64,000 nucleotides of DNA. Origin: SIG299 sp045531895. Lineage in GTDB: Bacteria; Bacillota; Clostridia; Lachnospirales; Lachnospiraceae. Positions 25,115 to 32,300 of this stretch are shown here, in pieces (position 1 is the stretch's first letter; every line of letters starts with the position of its first letter). Location: NCBI GenBank assembly GCA_045531895.1, contig JAZSEW010000119.1:19657-83656 (forward strand). The letters are read 5' to 3'. The notes under the pieces were generated by a model. That model was not told the DNA's origin, did not search any database, and worked only from the letters and a program-made list of their open reading frames with translations. The translations under genes and the position numbers were made by a program.

Positions 25115-27637
25115 CTAATCTTCTGTTAAAAAACTTAAAAAGATATTTCCTGTTGCTAAAAACTTTTCTTCTGCATCCCGCAGGCTATACACTTTGTATC
25201 TTCCTACGGAAGGCTCATAAACGGTCACATTGCTTGCGCTGTAACCGGTAATTACCACGGCTTCGGAACTACTCTTCATAGCATAAACCGGAGCTCCGCG
25301 GAACACAAAGTAAAGCACCTCATCTAAAGATGCACCGGTTAAAGAAAGCATTCTTACACCTGTTTCCTTTTCCAGGAACTCCTTCACTTTCTGCTCCTCC
25401 GTAAACATGGATACATCAACTTCTCTATCCAGATATGCAGCCATCATGCGCACTGCCTCCTGACGGCTGCTAAGTCCGCTGTTTTTTATGGAATTACCCG
25501 GAAGCTCCTCCAGATAAAATGCGGAGTATTTTACACCTCGCTCCCATATAACAAGCCCCTCTTCGTTAATTACCGTACCTACCTCCCGGTTTGCCAGCTG
25601 TACCGCCTCGGCACAATTATCGCTTAAACCGACAATAGAGCCAAAGGAATATACCATGTATTCCTCCGCTGTATTTTCCAGCATGGTAATACGAACCGTT
25701 GTATCTTCGGAAATCATTGTATACGGTACTTCCGAACGCACCGGAAGCTCCTTCATTTCAAAGCTGGATGGCAAATCGATGTAATACTCTGCAAACATCA
25801 GCTCTGTGATACGTTTATCCAGAACAACCGGACTCTTTTTAACCTCCATGCTGTTCAAAATATAATCATCCTCTGTCTCTTCAAAGCTACCCTTTGCATT
25901 TTTTACAACCCGGCGCAGACGAATGGAATTTTCAGTAATTTCTGCCTCTGCCACATAACACTCATCCTTGCGATAAGTTTTCTTTTCTTTCAGAGCTCCA
26001 TCCAGAATTTTCACCTCATAAGCCGGGTACAACACGGAACCGTCTCCCATTACCAGGCAATCAGAAAGCAAGCCATAGCTGCAAATGATATTTTCGTTGA
26101 TCTTTCCGAGAATCCGGACAAATTCGCCTTCCTCGGCTGTCATCACCTGTTTTTCTCCGGTTTCCAGATGCAGTAATAAAATATCGGTATAATCATTTTC
26201 CTGCCATGCCACATAACCGCTTTCGTGGAAGAATGCCACAGAGTCTTCTGCCGCATTATCCGAAATTACGGAAAGCTGTTTGGTAATCAGGTTATAGGAA
26301 TACATTGTGCGGTATACCATAAAAAAGAACTCATCCAAATCATTCATGTAACTGAACTCGCCCAGCTCTTCTTTAATTTTTTGATAGCTTTCTGCTACCG
26401 GGAGATACAGTTGCTCCTCAATACGGTTTTCACCACGGAAATAACGGTACAGAAGAATACCGGTCTTACCCTCGTATTCGCCTCTGCCCATATGACCGTA
26501 CACCATAAAGCTGATATCACCATTTTCATACAGCTTCAGCACCCGTACGTCATACTGATCGTTGGAAAGGCCATTCTCCGCCTCATTTTCTTTACGGTAG
26601 GAAAACACCTTGGACAGTGTATTTTCCGCCATATTGTAATGCCACAGCTCCTTATTGCGCACAAAGGTAAGCTGGCTGGCATCTGAATTGGTCAGAAGCT
26701 CCAACCCGGTCTCATTGGTAATACCAAGCTTAAACTGGTTCTGGGACCGGCTGGCCAGACTCTCATCAAACACAGCCTCCATCGTACGCTCATAATTTAA
26801 TAAGTGTCTGGAAGAATCCGTTACCGTCACACGGAACTTTTCTTCCACATAGTACTGCTCCACTCCGGTATCCGTCGTAAGCTCTATCATATAATCCAGC
26901 GTTCCCACAGCAATATTTGCATAAATCTCGGAAATGGTAACCTGCGGCTCCGTCAAAAGCGTTGGTGCCAGATCACCCCAGCATACCATATAGTAGCTGT
27001 CTTTAATATCCACCTGAGCATAGGTAGAACCTTCGCCACGGTAGGTACTTTCCAGAAACGGAATAACCGCATCAATATTCTTTTCTCTTGCCCACCTGGA
27101 AAAGTTCTTCATAAACTCTACTTTTTCCGCAAAGTAGCTGTCATTGTAAGGCTTTAAGCGGAAGTAATAGTAAATACGCCGGCTCTCGGAATCCACCAGC
27201 ATCACTTCTGCTGCATATTCTTTTCCTGATTCAAGCTGATTTGCAATTTTAATGCGGGCTTTCTTCTGCTCCTGTGTCTTATCAAACGCATTGATGGTGC
27301 CCTCGGCAACCTCCTGCCTTGTATTTACATCCACAACCTCATAATGAAGCTTACGCACATCCGTTGCATTTTCGTTAATCAGAAGCTCCACTGTCCGGTC
27401 TTCTTCCAGCACGATAAAATTTTCACGGATAGAAAACATATCAATGGCAGAGGTATAACCATACAGGCAATTTACCACCACTCCGTCTCCCTGTAATTCA
27501 ATGGTAGGAAGCTCTGCTTCCGTCATCTCTGCCGTTTTCACTGTTCCAAACATGGCCTCATCCATATTACTCCCGAAAAAATAAATGGATGCAATAAAAA
27601 TACCAAGCAGAATCAGAAATTTAATTGTATATTTCAT
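25115..27637 (-). CDS. Large extracellular protein with degenerate C39-like peptidase domain
   Basis: An 840-residue protein with an N-terminal signal anchor (residues 1-22) and an otherwise extracellular body. Residues 50-330 are beta-rich modules; 330-560 look like a propeller ('SQLTFVRNKELWHYNMAENTL'). The C-terminal 130 residues have the pattern of the papain-like C39 fold: 'SGLSSRQEAVRMMAAY', 'GAPVYAMKSSSEAVVITGY' and 'NVTVYEPSVGRY'. Where active C39 enzymes have a Cys the sequence has Ser720, and where they have a His it has Glu792, so it should not be a peptidase. It may bind peptides or be a structural domain. It is followed 10 bp later by a glycosyltransferase gene. Its own promoter is TTGTAG-17-TACGAT. 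Confidence 0.8.
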   Translation of the reverse strand: MKYTIKFLILLGIFIASIYFFGSNMDEAMFGTVKTAEMTEAELPTIELQGDGVVVNCLYGYTSAIDMFSIRENFIVLEEDRTVELLINENATDVRKLHYEVVDVNTRQEVAEGTINAFDKTQEQKKARIKIANQLESGKEYAAEVMLVDSESRRIYYYFRLKPYNDSYFAEKVEFMKNFSRWAREKNIDAVIPFLESTYRGEGSTYAQVDIKDSYYMVCWGDLAPTLLTEPQVTISEIYANIAVGTLDYMIELTTDTGVEQYYVEEKFRVTVTDSSRHLLNYERTMEAVFDESLASRSQNQFKLGITNETGLELLTNSDASQLTFVRNKELWHYNMAENTLSKVFSYRKENEAENGLSNDQYDVRVLKLYENGDISFMVYGHMGRGEYEGKTGILLYRYFRGENRIEEQLYLPVAESYQKIKEELGEFSYMNDLDEFFFMVYRTMYSYNLITKQLSVISDNAAEDSVAFFHESGYVAWQENDYTDILLLHLETGEKQVMTAEEGEFVRILGKINENIICSYGLLSDCLVMGDGSVLYPAYEVKILDGALKEKKTYRKDECYVAEAEITENSIRLRRVVKNAKGSFEETEDDYILNSMEVKKSPVVLDKRITELMFAEYYIDLPSSFEMKELPVRSEVPYTMISEDTTVRITMLENTAEEYMVYSFGSIVGLSDNCAEAVQLANREVGTVINEEGLVIWERGVKYSAFYLEELPGNSIKNSGLSSRQEAVRMMAAYLDREVDVSMFTEEQKVKEFLEKETGVRMLSLTGASLDEVLYFVFRGAPVYAMKSSSEAVVITGYSASNVTVYEPSVGRYKVYSLRDAEEKFLATGNIFLSFLTED

Positions 27638-27677
27638 TTACTTTTGTTATCCTTTCAAAATAAATACCTTACCTTAT

Positions 27678-27706
27678 ATCGTATCGCATTTTCAGGAAAA
27701 CTACAA
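27678..27706 (-). promoter_or_regulatory. Promoter of the large extracellular protein gene
   Basis: On the minus strand TTGTAG (27701-27706), 17-bp spacer, TACGAT (27678-27683). Confidence 0.5.
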
Positions 27707-27715
27707 CTGTTTTTT

Positions 27716-28528
27716 CTACCAGGTATCCGGCAAAATCGGAGAAGCCAGATATAATGTGGTACGGTAGTGATCTTCATTCTGACTCATGGCAATATGAAGA
27801 TTGATCTTTTTGCCTTCTACGGTAATATAATTGTCCAGACCGGCCGTATACGCATATATGGTATAAAGGTCTTCTTTTCTGTATTCATAAACAATCTCCG
27901 CACCAAGAGAATCTAAAATATCCTCCGTAATTTCGTTACGACGTTCCAGTGGCAGATATCCCGCGTAATCTCCCACCAGCTGAATGGTGGTGCTGATATC
28001 CTCGCAGGAGAGCTCCTCCATCGTTTTCTCCAACAGATTTTTGTAGGCAAGCACCGTATCCAGGGATTCGTTTAAGCTGATTTTTGCATAGAGGTAATTC
28101 TTTGTTTCAGCCGGTACAGCATCTGCTACATCGTCAGTTTCATTTCCCATGTGCAAACTGATTACTTTCAGCTCTGTATCTGCTGCCAGAGCATCTTTGT
28201 AAAACCGAAGTTCCGTACGCTTAGAGGTTTCTGTCCTCTCCGGTTCGGTATCCAGCCGAAGTCCGATGGAAGCTGCCACTTCTCTCATCAGTTTATAACG
28301 TTCTTTCTCTGATAATTCTCCTTCCCTGCAGTTTGCCGTTACTTCCACCATGGCGCTGATTTCCTGAGGATTCGACACCGAAAAAGCCGCTACCAGGCTT
28401 GTGTTTTTTTCAAACAAGGCTCCCACAAGAAGCTTTAAAAACACAAAGAGCCAGGCCGCGGCAATTAAAATCCACAGAAGTCTCCACTTTGTAATATTTA
28501 TACGTTTTACTTTCGTCTGCTGTTGCAT
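27716..28528 (-). CDS. YwmB-family protein (TATA-box-binding-like fold)
   Basis: A 270-residue protein with one N-terminal membrane helix (about 15-38) and an extracellular body. The remainder has the alternating beta-alpha pattern and length of the YwmB family, whose structure resembles TATA-binding protein although its function in bacteria is unclear to me. Readable segments include 'EVTANCREGELSEKERYKL' and 'GKKINLHIAMSQNEDHYRT'. In Bacillus, ywmB is near spoIID and murAB; here it lies upstream of the large surface protein on the same strand, with 78 bp between. The family assignment is by overall pattern only. Confidence 0.7.
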   Translation of the reverse strand: MQQQTKVKRINITKWRLLWILIAAAWLFVFLKLLVGALFEKNTSLVAAFSVSNPQEISAMVEVTANCREGELSEKERYKLMREVAASIGLRLDTEPERTETSKRTELRFYKDALAADTELKVISLHMGNETDDVADAVPAETKNYLYAKISLNESLDTVLAYKNLLEKTMEELSCEDISTTIQLVGDYAGYLPLERRNEITEDILDSLGAEIVYEYRKEDLYTIYAYTAGLDNYITVEGKKINLHIAMSQNEDHYRTTLYLASPILPDTW

Positions 28529-28643
28529 GATTGTCCTCCCTTTCCTGGAAATAAACTATTGTATGTAACTATGCATTGCAAAATAATAGTTACGTCATGG
28601 TTATTATTTCCACAAAGAAGAGAGGCTATACGAGTTTTTTCCC

Positions 28644-28672
28644 TTGCCTAATTCTGTTTCCCGTGATATACT
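28644..28672 (+). promoter_or_regulatory. Promoter of queT
   Basis: TTGCCT (28644-28649), 17-bp spacer, TATACT (28667-28672). It gives a leader RNA of about 115 nt before queT. Confidence 0.6.
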
Positions 28673-28678
28673 ACACCT

Positions 28679-28795
28679 TGCCCATAAAAACAAGGTCATA
28701 TCCGGGCGGAATCCTTGATTCCAATTGAAGGCAATGCCTTCCGAGTGTTCGAGACCTTCCACTCGTTAAAAAAATACTACAGGGAGAACAATTTT
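28679..28795 (+). promoter_or_regulatory. Structured leader of queT, candidate preQ1 riboswitch
   Basis: The leader folds into several short helices: CCTTG/CAAGG (near 28676-28695), GGAAT/ATTCC (28709-28723), GAAGGC-AAT-GCCTTC (28727-28741) and CGAGTG/CACTCG (28742-28765), then an A-rich stretch and the GGGAG ribosome site. QueT imports queuosine precursors and is commonly controlled by preQ1 riboswitches (classes I-III). I cannot match this leader to one class by eye, so the ligand is inferred from the gene. Confidence 0.5.
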
Positions 28796-29314
28796 ATGAA
28801 GAAAAACTCTAACATCATGTCACTGGTGCTTGCAGCCATGATTGCGGCACTCTACGTCGTCTTAAGCTTTGCCATAAGTGCATTCGGGCTTGCTTCCGGC
28901 GCCATTCAGGTTCGTGTCTCCGAGGCACTCACCATCCTTCCCTACTTTACTGCATATGCCATACCGGGACTTACCATCGGCTGTCTGCTGTTTAATTTAT
29001 TATCCGGCGCAGCAATTCTTGATGTAGTTTTCGGTTCTCTGGCAACACTGCTTGGAGGAATCGGATCTTACCTTCTGGGAAAAGCAGCAAGAAATGTAAA
29101 GTGGATGAAATTCCTTGTACCAATCCCTCCGATTCTTTCCAATGCTTTCATCGTTCCATGGGTGCTAAAAACAGCTTACGGTCTTGCCGATGCTTACTGG
29201 TATCTGGTTGCCACCGTAGGAATCGGTGAAATCATTTCCTGCGGAGTGCTGGGAATTGTGCTGTTATATGCACTGATGCCACTTAGAAACACACTATTTA
29301 AACATAACAACTAG
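28796..29314 (+). CDS. queT: QueT-family queuosine precursor transporter
   Basis: A 172-residue membrane protein with five or six helices, the size and pattern of QueT, the substrate-capturing S component of an ECF-type transporter for queuosine precursors. The hallmark region is 'ALYVVLSFAISAFGLASGAI' near residue 18, followed by 'QVRVSEALTILPYF'. The energising ECF module is not encoded here and would be shared. The ATG at 28796 has a GGGAGA site and follows a structured leader. Downstream at 67 bp is the alanyl-tRNA editing gene. Confidence 0.93.
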   Translation: MKKNSNIMSLVLAAMIAALYVVLSFAISAFGLASGAIQVRVSEALTILPYFTAYAIPGLTIGCLLFNLLSGAAILDVVFGSLATLLGGIGSYLLGKAARNVKWMKFLVPIPPILSNAFIVPWVLKTAYGLADAYWYLVATVGIGEIISCGVLGIVLLYALMPLRNTLFKHNN

Positions 29315-29381
29315 CTGTATTTAAAATCCCAAGGTCTAATCGGGCCGATAAAAACAAACTTATTTTAGAAAAGGACATATC

Positions 29382-30539
29382 ATGCGAAAACTATTTTACG
29401 AAGATATCAATATTACCGACTTTACCGCCACCGTTATTTCCTGCGAAAAGGCAGAAAACAGCGGGCAATATTGTATTCTGTTGGATGCCACTGCCTTTTT
29501 CCCGGAAGAAGGCGGTCAATCCGCAGACAAAGGCACATTAAATAGTCAGGAGGTTTTGGACGTACAAATTAAAAATGACTTGATTTACCATTACCTCTCC
29601 GCACCACTGGAAACCGGTTCCACCGTCAGCGGACATGTAGACCGGGAACAACGCTTTGATTTTATGCAGCAGCACTCCGGCGAGCATATTATTTCCGGTC
29701 TGGTACATGCGCAGTTTGGTTATAACAACGTAGGATTTCATTTAAGCACCAACGAAGTTACTCTGGATTTCAATGGGGAACTCACCGCAGAGCAGTTGCG
29801 TGAAATTGAATTACGCGCTAATGAAATTATATACCGGAACTTGCCCGTAGAAATCACTTATCCTTCCAAAGAGGAATTAGCAGAACTTTCCTACCGCAGT
29901 AAGATTGAAATTGAAGGTCAGGTCCGCATCGTTACCATTCCGGGAGTAGATATATGTGCCTGTTGCGCCCCCCATGTTGCCACCACCGGAGGCATCGGTA
30001 TAATTAAAATCACAAACTGTCAGAGCCACCGTGGCGGTGTTCGTTTAAACATCCTTTGCGGCAAACGTGCACTGGAGGACTATAACCAAAAACAGGACAG
30101 CGTTACTGCTGTTTCCGTGGCACTTTCCGCTAAACAGGACCTGATTGCCGAAGCAGTACTTAAATTAAAAGACGATATGCTCCGCCAACAGGAGCGCATT
30201 AACGCATTGCAAGCCAAGTATCTGGAACTTTGCATCTCCGCCCTACCTTCACCATCCGAATGTGAAAATTCCATTCTTTTTGTTGATAAAATGGACACCA
30301 TTGCCCTCCGCAATACCGTAAACACTCTGGTAGAACGCTACAGCGGGTACTGCGGCATATTCTCCGGCAACGAAGAAACCGGTTATCAGTTTATTGTTGG
30401 AAGCAAACATAAAGACTGTAAAGAGCTGGCGCAGACTTTCCGGACGGAACTTGGAGCCAAATGTGGCGGCAACACCCCAATGATTCAGGGAAGTGTAACT
30501 GCAGCAAAAGAAAGAATACAAACTATTTTTTCCCTATAA
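29382..30539 (+). CDS. AlaX-type alanyl-tRNA editing protein
   Basis: A 385-residue free-standing homologue of the editing domain of alanyl-tRNA synthetase. It hydrolyses Ser- or Gly-tRNA(Ala). The zinc ligands are visible in 'QHSGEHI' (H-x3-H, near residue 97) and 'CACCAPH' (C-x3-H, near residue 191). A coiled region (about 235-285) leads to a C-terminal DHHA1 domain with a glycine-rich 'CGGNTPMIQGS' near residue 363. This is the long AlaX form with DHHA1. AAAGGA stands eight bases before the ATG. It is convergent with asnS across the long imperfect palindrome. Confidence 0.93.
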   Translation: MRKLFYEDINITDFTATVISCEKAENSGQYCILLDATAFFPEEGGQSADKGTLNSQEVLDVQIKNDLIYHYLSAPLETGSTVSGHVDREQRFDFMQQHSGEHIISGLVHAQFGYNNVGFHLSTNEVTLDFNGELTAEQLREIELRANEIIYRNLPVEITYPSKEELAELSYRSKIEIEGQVRIVTIPGVDICACCAPHVATTGGIGIIKITNCQSHRGGVRLNILCGKRALEDYNQKQDSVTAVSVALSAKQDLIAEAVLKLKDDMLRQQERINALQAKYLELCISALPSPSECENSILFVDKMDTIALRNTVNTLVERYSGYCGIFSGNEETGYQFIVGSKHKDCKELAQTFRTELGAKCGGNTPMIQGSVTAAKERIQTIFSL

Positions 30540-30594
30540 GATTACTTCCGCTTCCTGGAACTAATTGTTACTGTGACTTTATAACAACCTATGC

Positions 30595-30788
30595 AAAAGA
30601 GACTGGAATTAAATAAAAAATTTTGAGCACTATATTATCCACGTGTCTGACCTCTCAGCTGACAGATGTGCAAACGGGATGGACAAACCTGCTTTTCGTT
30701 TGTTCCAGCCCGGATGAACGGCTGTCAGAGGAGGCAGGCAGACACGGATAACATAGTCTCAAAATTTCATTTAATTTCAGTCTCTTTT
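30595..30788. repeat. Long imperfect inverted repeat (194 bp), MITE-like or giant hairpin
   Basis: The outer ends AAAAGAGACTG (30595-30605) and CAGTCTCTTTT (30778-30788) are perfect inverse copies. Complementarity continues inward through AATTAAAT, AAATTTTGAG, TTATCC, GTGTCTG and CAGCTGACAG-type blocks to a central GGACAAAC / GTTTGTTCC (30681-30707). Arms of about 93 bp enclose a 10-nt loop. It fills the space between the convergent alaX-type and asnS genes. No open reading frame of note is inside. It may act as a bidirectional terminator or be a small non-autonomous element. Confidence 0.8.
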
Positions 30789-30796
30789 ATTAGATT

Positions 30797-32188
30797 TTAT
30801 AAATCACAGTTGTTAACAGTTCTTGGGAACGGAATAACGTCTCTGATATTACCCATACCGGTAAGATACATAACGCATCTTTCAAAGCCAAGACCAAAGC
30901 CTGCATGTCTTGCAGAACCATACTTTCTAAGGTCAAGGTAGAAGTCATAATCCTCTGCCTTTAATCCAAGCTCTTCCATTCTCTTTGTAAGCTTGTCATA
31001 ATCATCTTCTCTCTGGCTTCCGCCGATGATTTCACCAATGCCAGGAACCAGACAGTCCATAGCAGCAACTGTCTTGCCATCTTCATTCAGCTTCATATAG
31101 AAAGCCTTGATATCCTTTGGATAATCAGTTACGAATACAGGCTTTTTGAATACCTGCTCAGTTAAGTAACGCTCATGCTCGGTCTGAAGATCGCAACCCC
31201 AGGATACCTTGTAATCGAACTGATCGTTGTTCTTCTCTAAAATTTCAATGGCTTCTGTATAAGTAACGTGGCCAAACTCAGAGTTAAGCACGTTATTTAA
31301 TCTGTCAAGTAAGCCCTTATCCACAAAGGAATTAAAGAAATTCATTTCTTCCGGAGCGTTCTCTAAAACGTAACGAATAATGTACTTAATCATGCTTTCT
31401 GCAAGCACCATATCATCCTTTAAATCAGCAAACGCAATTTCCGGCTCAATCATCCAGAACTCAGCCGCATGACGGGTAGTGTTGGAGTTTTCTGCACGGA
31501 AGGTTGGTCCGAAGGTGTAAATGTTACGGAACGCCATAGCATAGGTTTCGCCGTTTAACTGACCGCTTACGGTAAGGTTTGTAGGTTTGTTAAAGAAATC
31601 CTGAGTAAAGTCCACCTTACCATCCTCTGTCATAGGAACATTACTTAAATCCATGGTAGTTACCTGGAACATTTCACCGGCACCTTCACAGTCACTGCCT
31701 GTAATCAGCGGAGTGTGCACATAAACAAAATCTCTTTCCTGAAAGAACTTATGAATAGCGAAAGCAGCCAGGGAGCGCACGCGGAACACTGCCTGGAAGG
31801 TGTTGGTTCTTGGGCGCAGATGAGTCATGGTACGTAAAAATTCCATGCTGTGTCTCTTTTTCTGTAATGGGTAATCCGGTGTGGATACACCCTCCACAAA
31901 AACTTCCTCTGCCTGAATTTCGAATGGCTGCTTTGCATCCGGTGTTGCTACCAGCTTACCGGAAACAATAATTGCGGAGCCTACATTTAACTTACTGATT
32001 TCATTAAAATTATTTAAATTATCGCTGTAAACAATCTGTAATGTTTCAAAAAATGTACCGTCGTTTAATACGATAAATCCAAATGTCTTGGAATCTCTGA
32101 CGCTGCGTACCCAGCCGCCAACGGTGATGTTCTTGTCTAAATAGTTTTCCTTGTTGCGGTATAATTCGCGAATAGTAATTAAATCCAT
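30797..32188 (-). CDS. asnS: Asparaginyl-tRNA synthetase
   Basis: A 463-residue class II aminoacyl-tRNA synthetase that charges tRNA(Asn). The N-terminal OB-fold (about 15-105, 'VGGWVRSVRDSKTFGFIVL') is followed by the catalytic domain with motif 2 ('FRAENSNTTRHAAEFWMIEPE') split over two strands and motif 3 ('FGLGFERCVMYLTG') near residue 425. The C-terminus 'PFPRTVNNCDL' is typical of AsnRS rather than AspRS. Full length. A GGGAG site lies five bases before the ATG. Its promoter is at 32228-32256 and no T-box leader is present. Confidence 0.97.
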   Translation of the reverse strand: MDLITIRELYRNKENYLDKNITVGGWVRSVRDSKTFGFIVLNDGTFFETLQIVYSDNLNNFNEISKLNVGSAIIVSGKLVATPDAKQPFEIQAEEVFVEGVSTPDYPLQKKRHSMEFLRTMTHLRPRTNTFQAVFRVRSLAAFAIHKFFQERDFVYVHTPLITGSDCEGAGEMFQVTTMDLSNVPMTEDGKVDFTQDFFNKPTNLTVSGQLNGETYAMAFRNIYTFGPTFRAENSNTTRHAAEFWMIEPEIAFADLKDDMVLAESMIKYIIRYVLENAPEEMNFFNSFVDKGLLDRLNNVLNSEFGHVTYTEAIEILEKNNDQFDYKVSWGCDLQTEHERYLTEQVFKKPVFVTDYPKDIKAFYMKLNEDGKTVAAMDCLVPGIGEIIGGSQREDDYDKLTKRMEELGLKAEDYDFYLDLRKYGSARHAGFGLGFERCVMYLTGMGNIRDVIPFPRTVNNCDL

Positions 32189-32227
32189 CTGAACTCCCGT
32201 CCTTTCCTAAAATTTCTCTATCTAATG

Positions 32228-32256
32228 AGTATATATGTATTTTATACAAAAGTCAA
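32228..32256 (-). promoter_or_regulatory. Promoter of asnS
   Basis: On the minus strand TTGACT (32251-32256), 17-bp spacer, TATACT (32228-32233), a near-consensus sigma-A promoter. Confidence 0.72.
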
Positions 32257-32300
32257 ACAAAAATCCGGGAAAGCGGCAAAAAAGCAACAAAAAGCAGTAA

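Noticed and set aside
30595..30788. A gene within the long palindrome
   Set aside because: The only sizeable frame there is a 91-codon plus-strand frame (30666-30941) that runs on into the antisense of asnS and has no convincing ribosome site.
32189..32300. T-box leader for asnS
   Set aside because: The promoter at 32228-32256 leaves a leader of about 30 nt, too short for a T-box.
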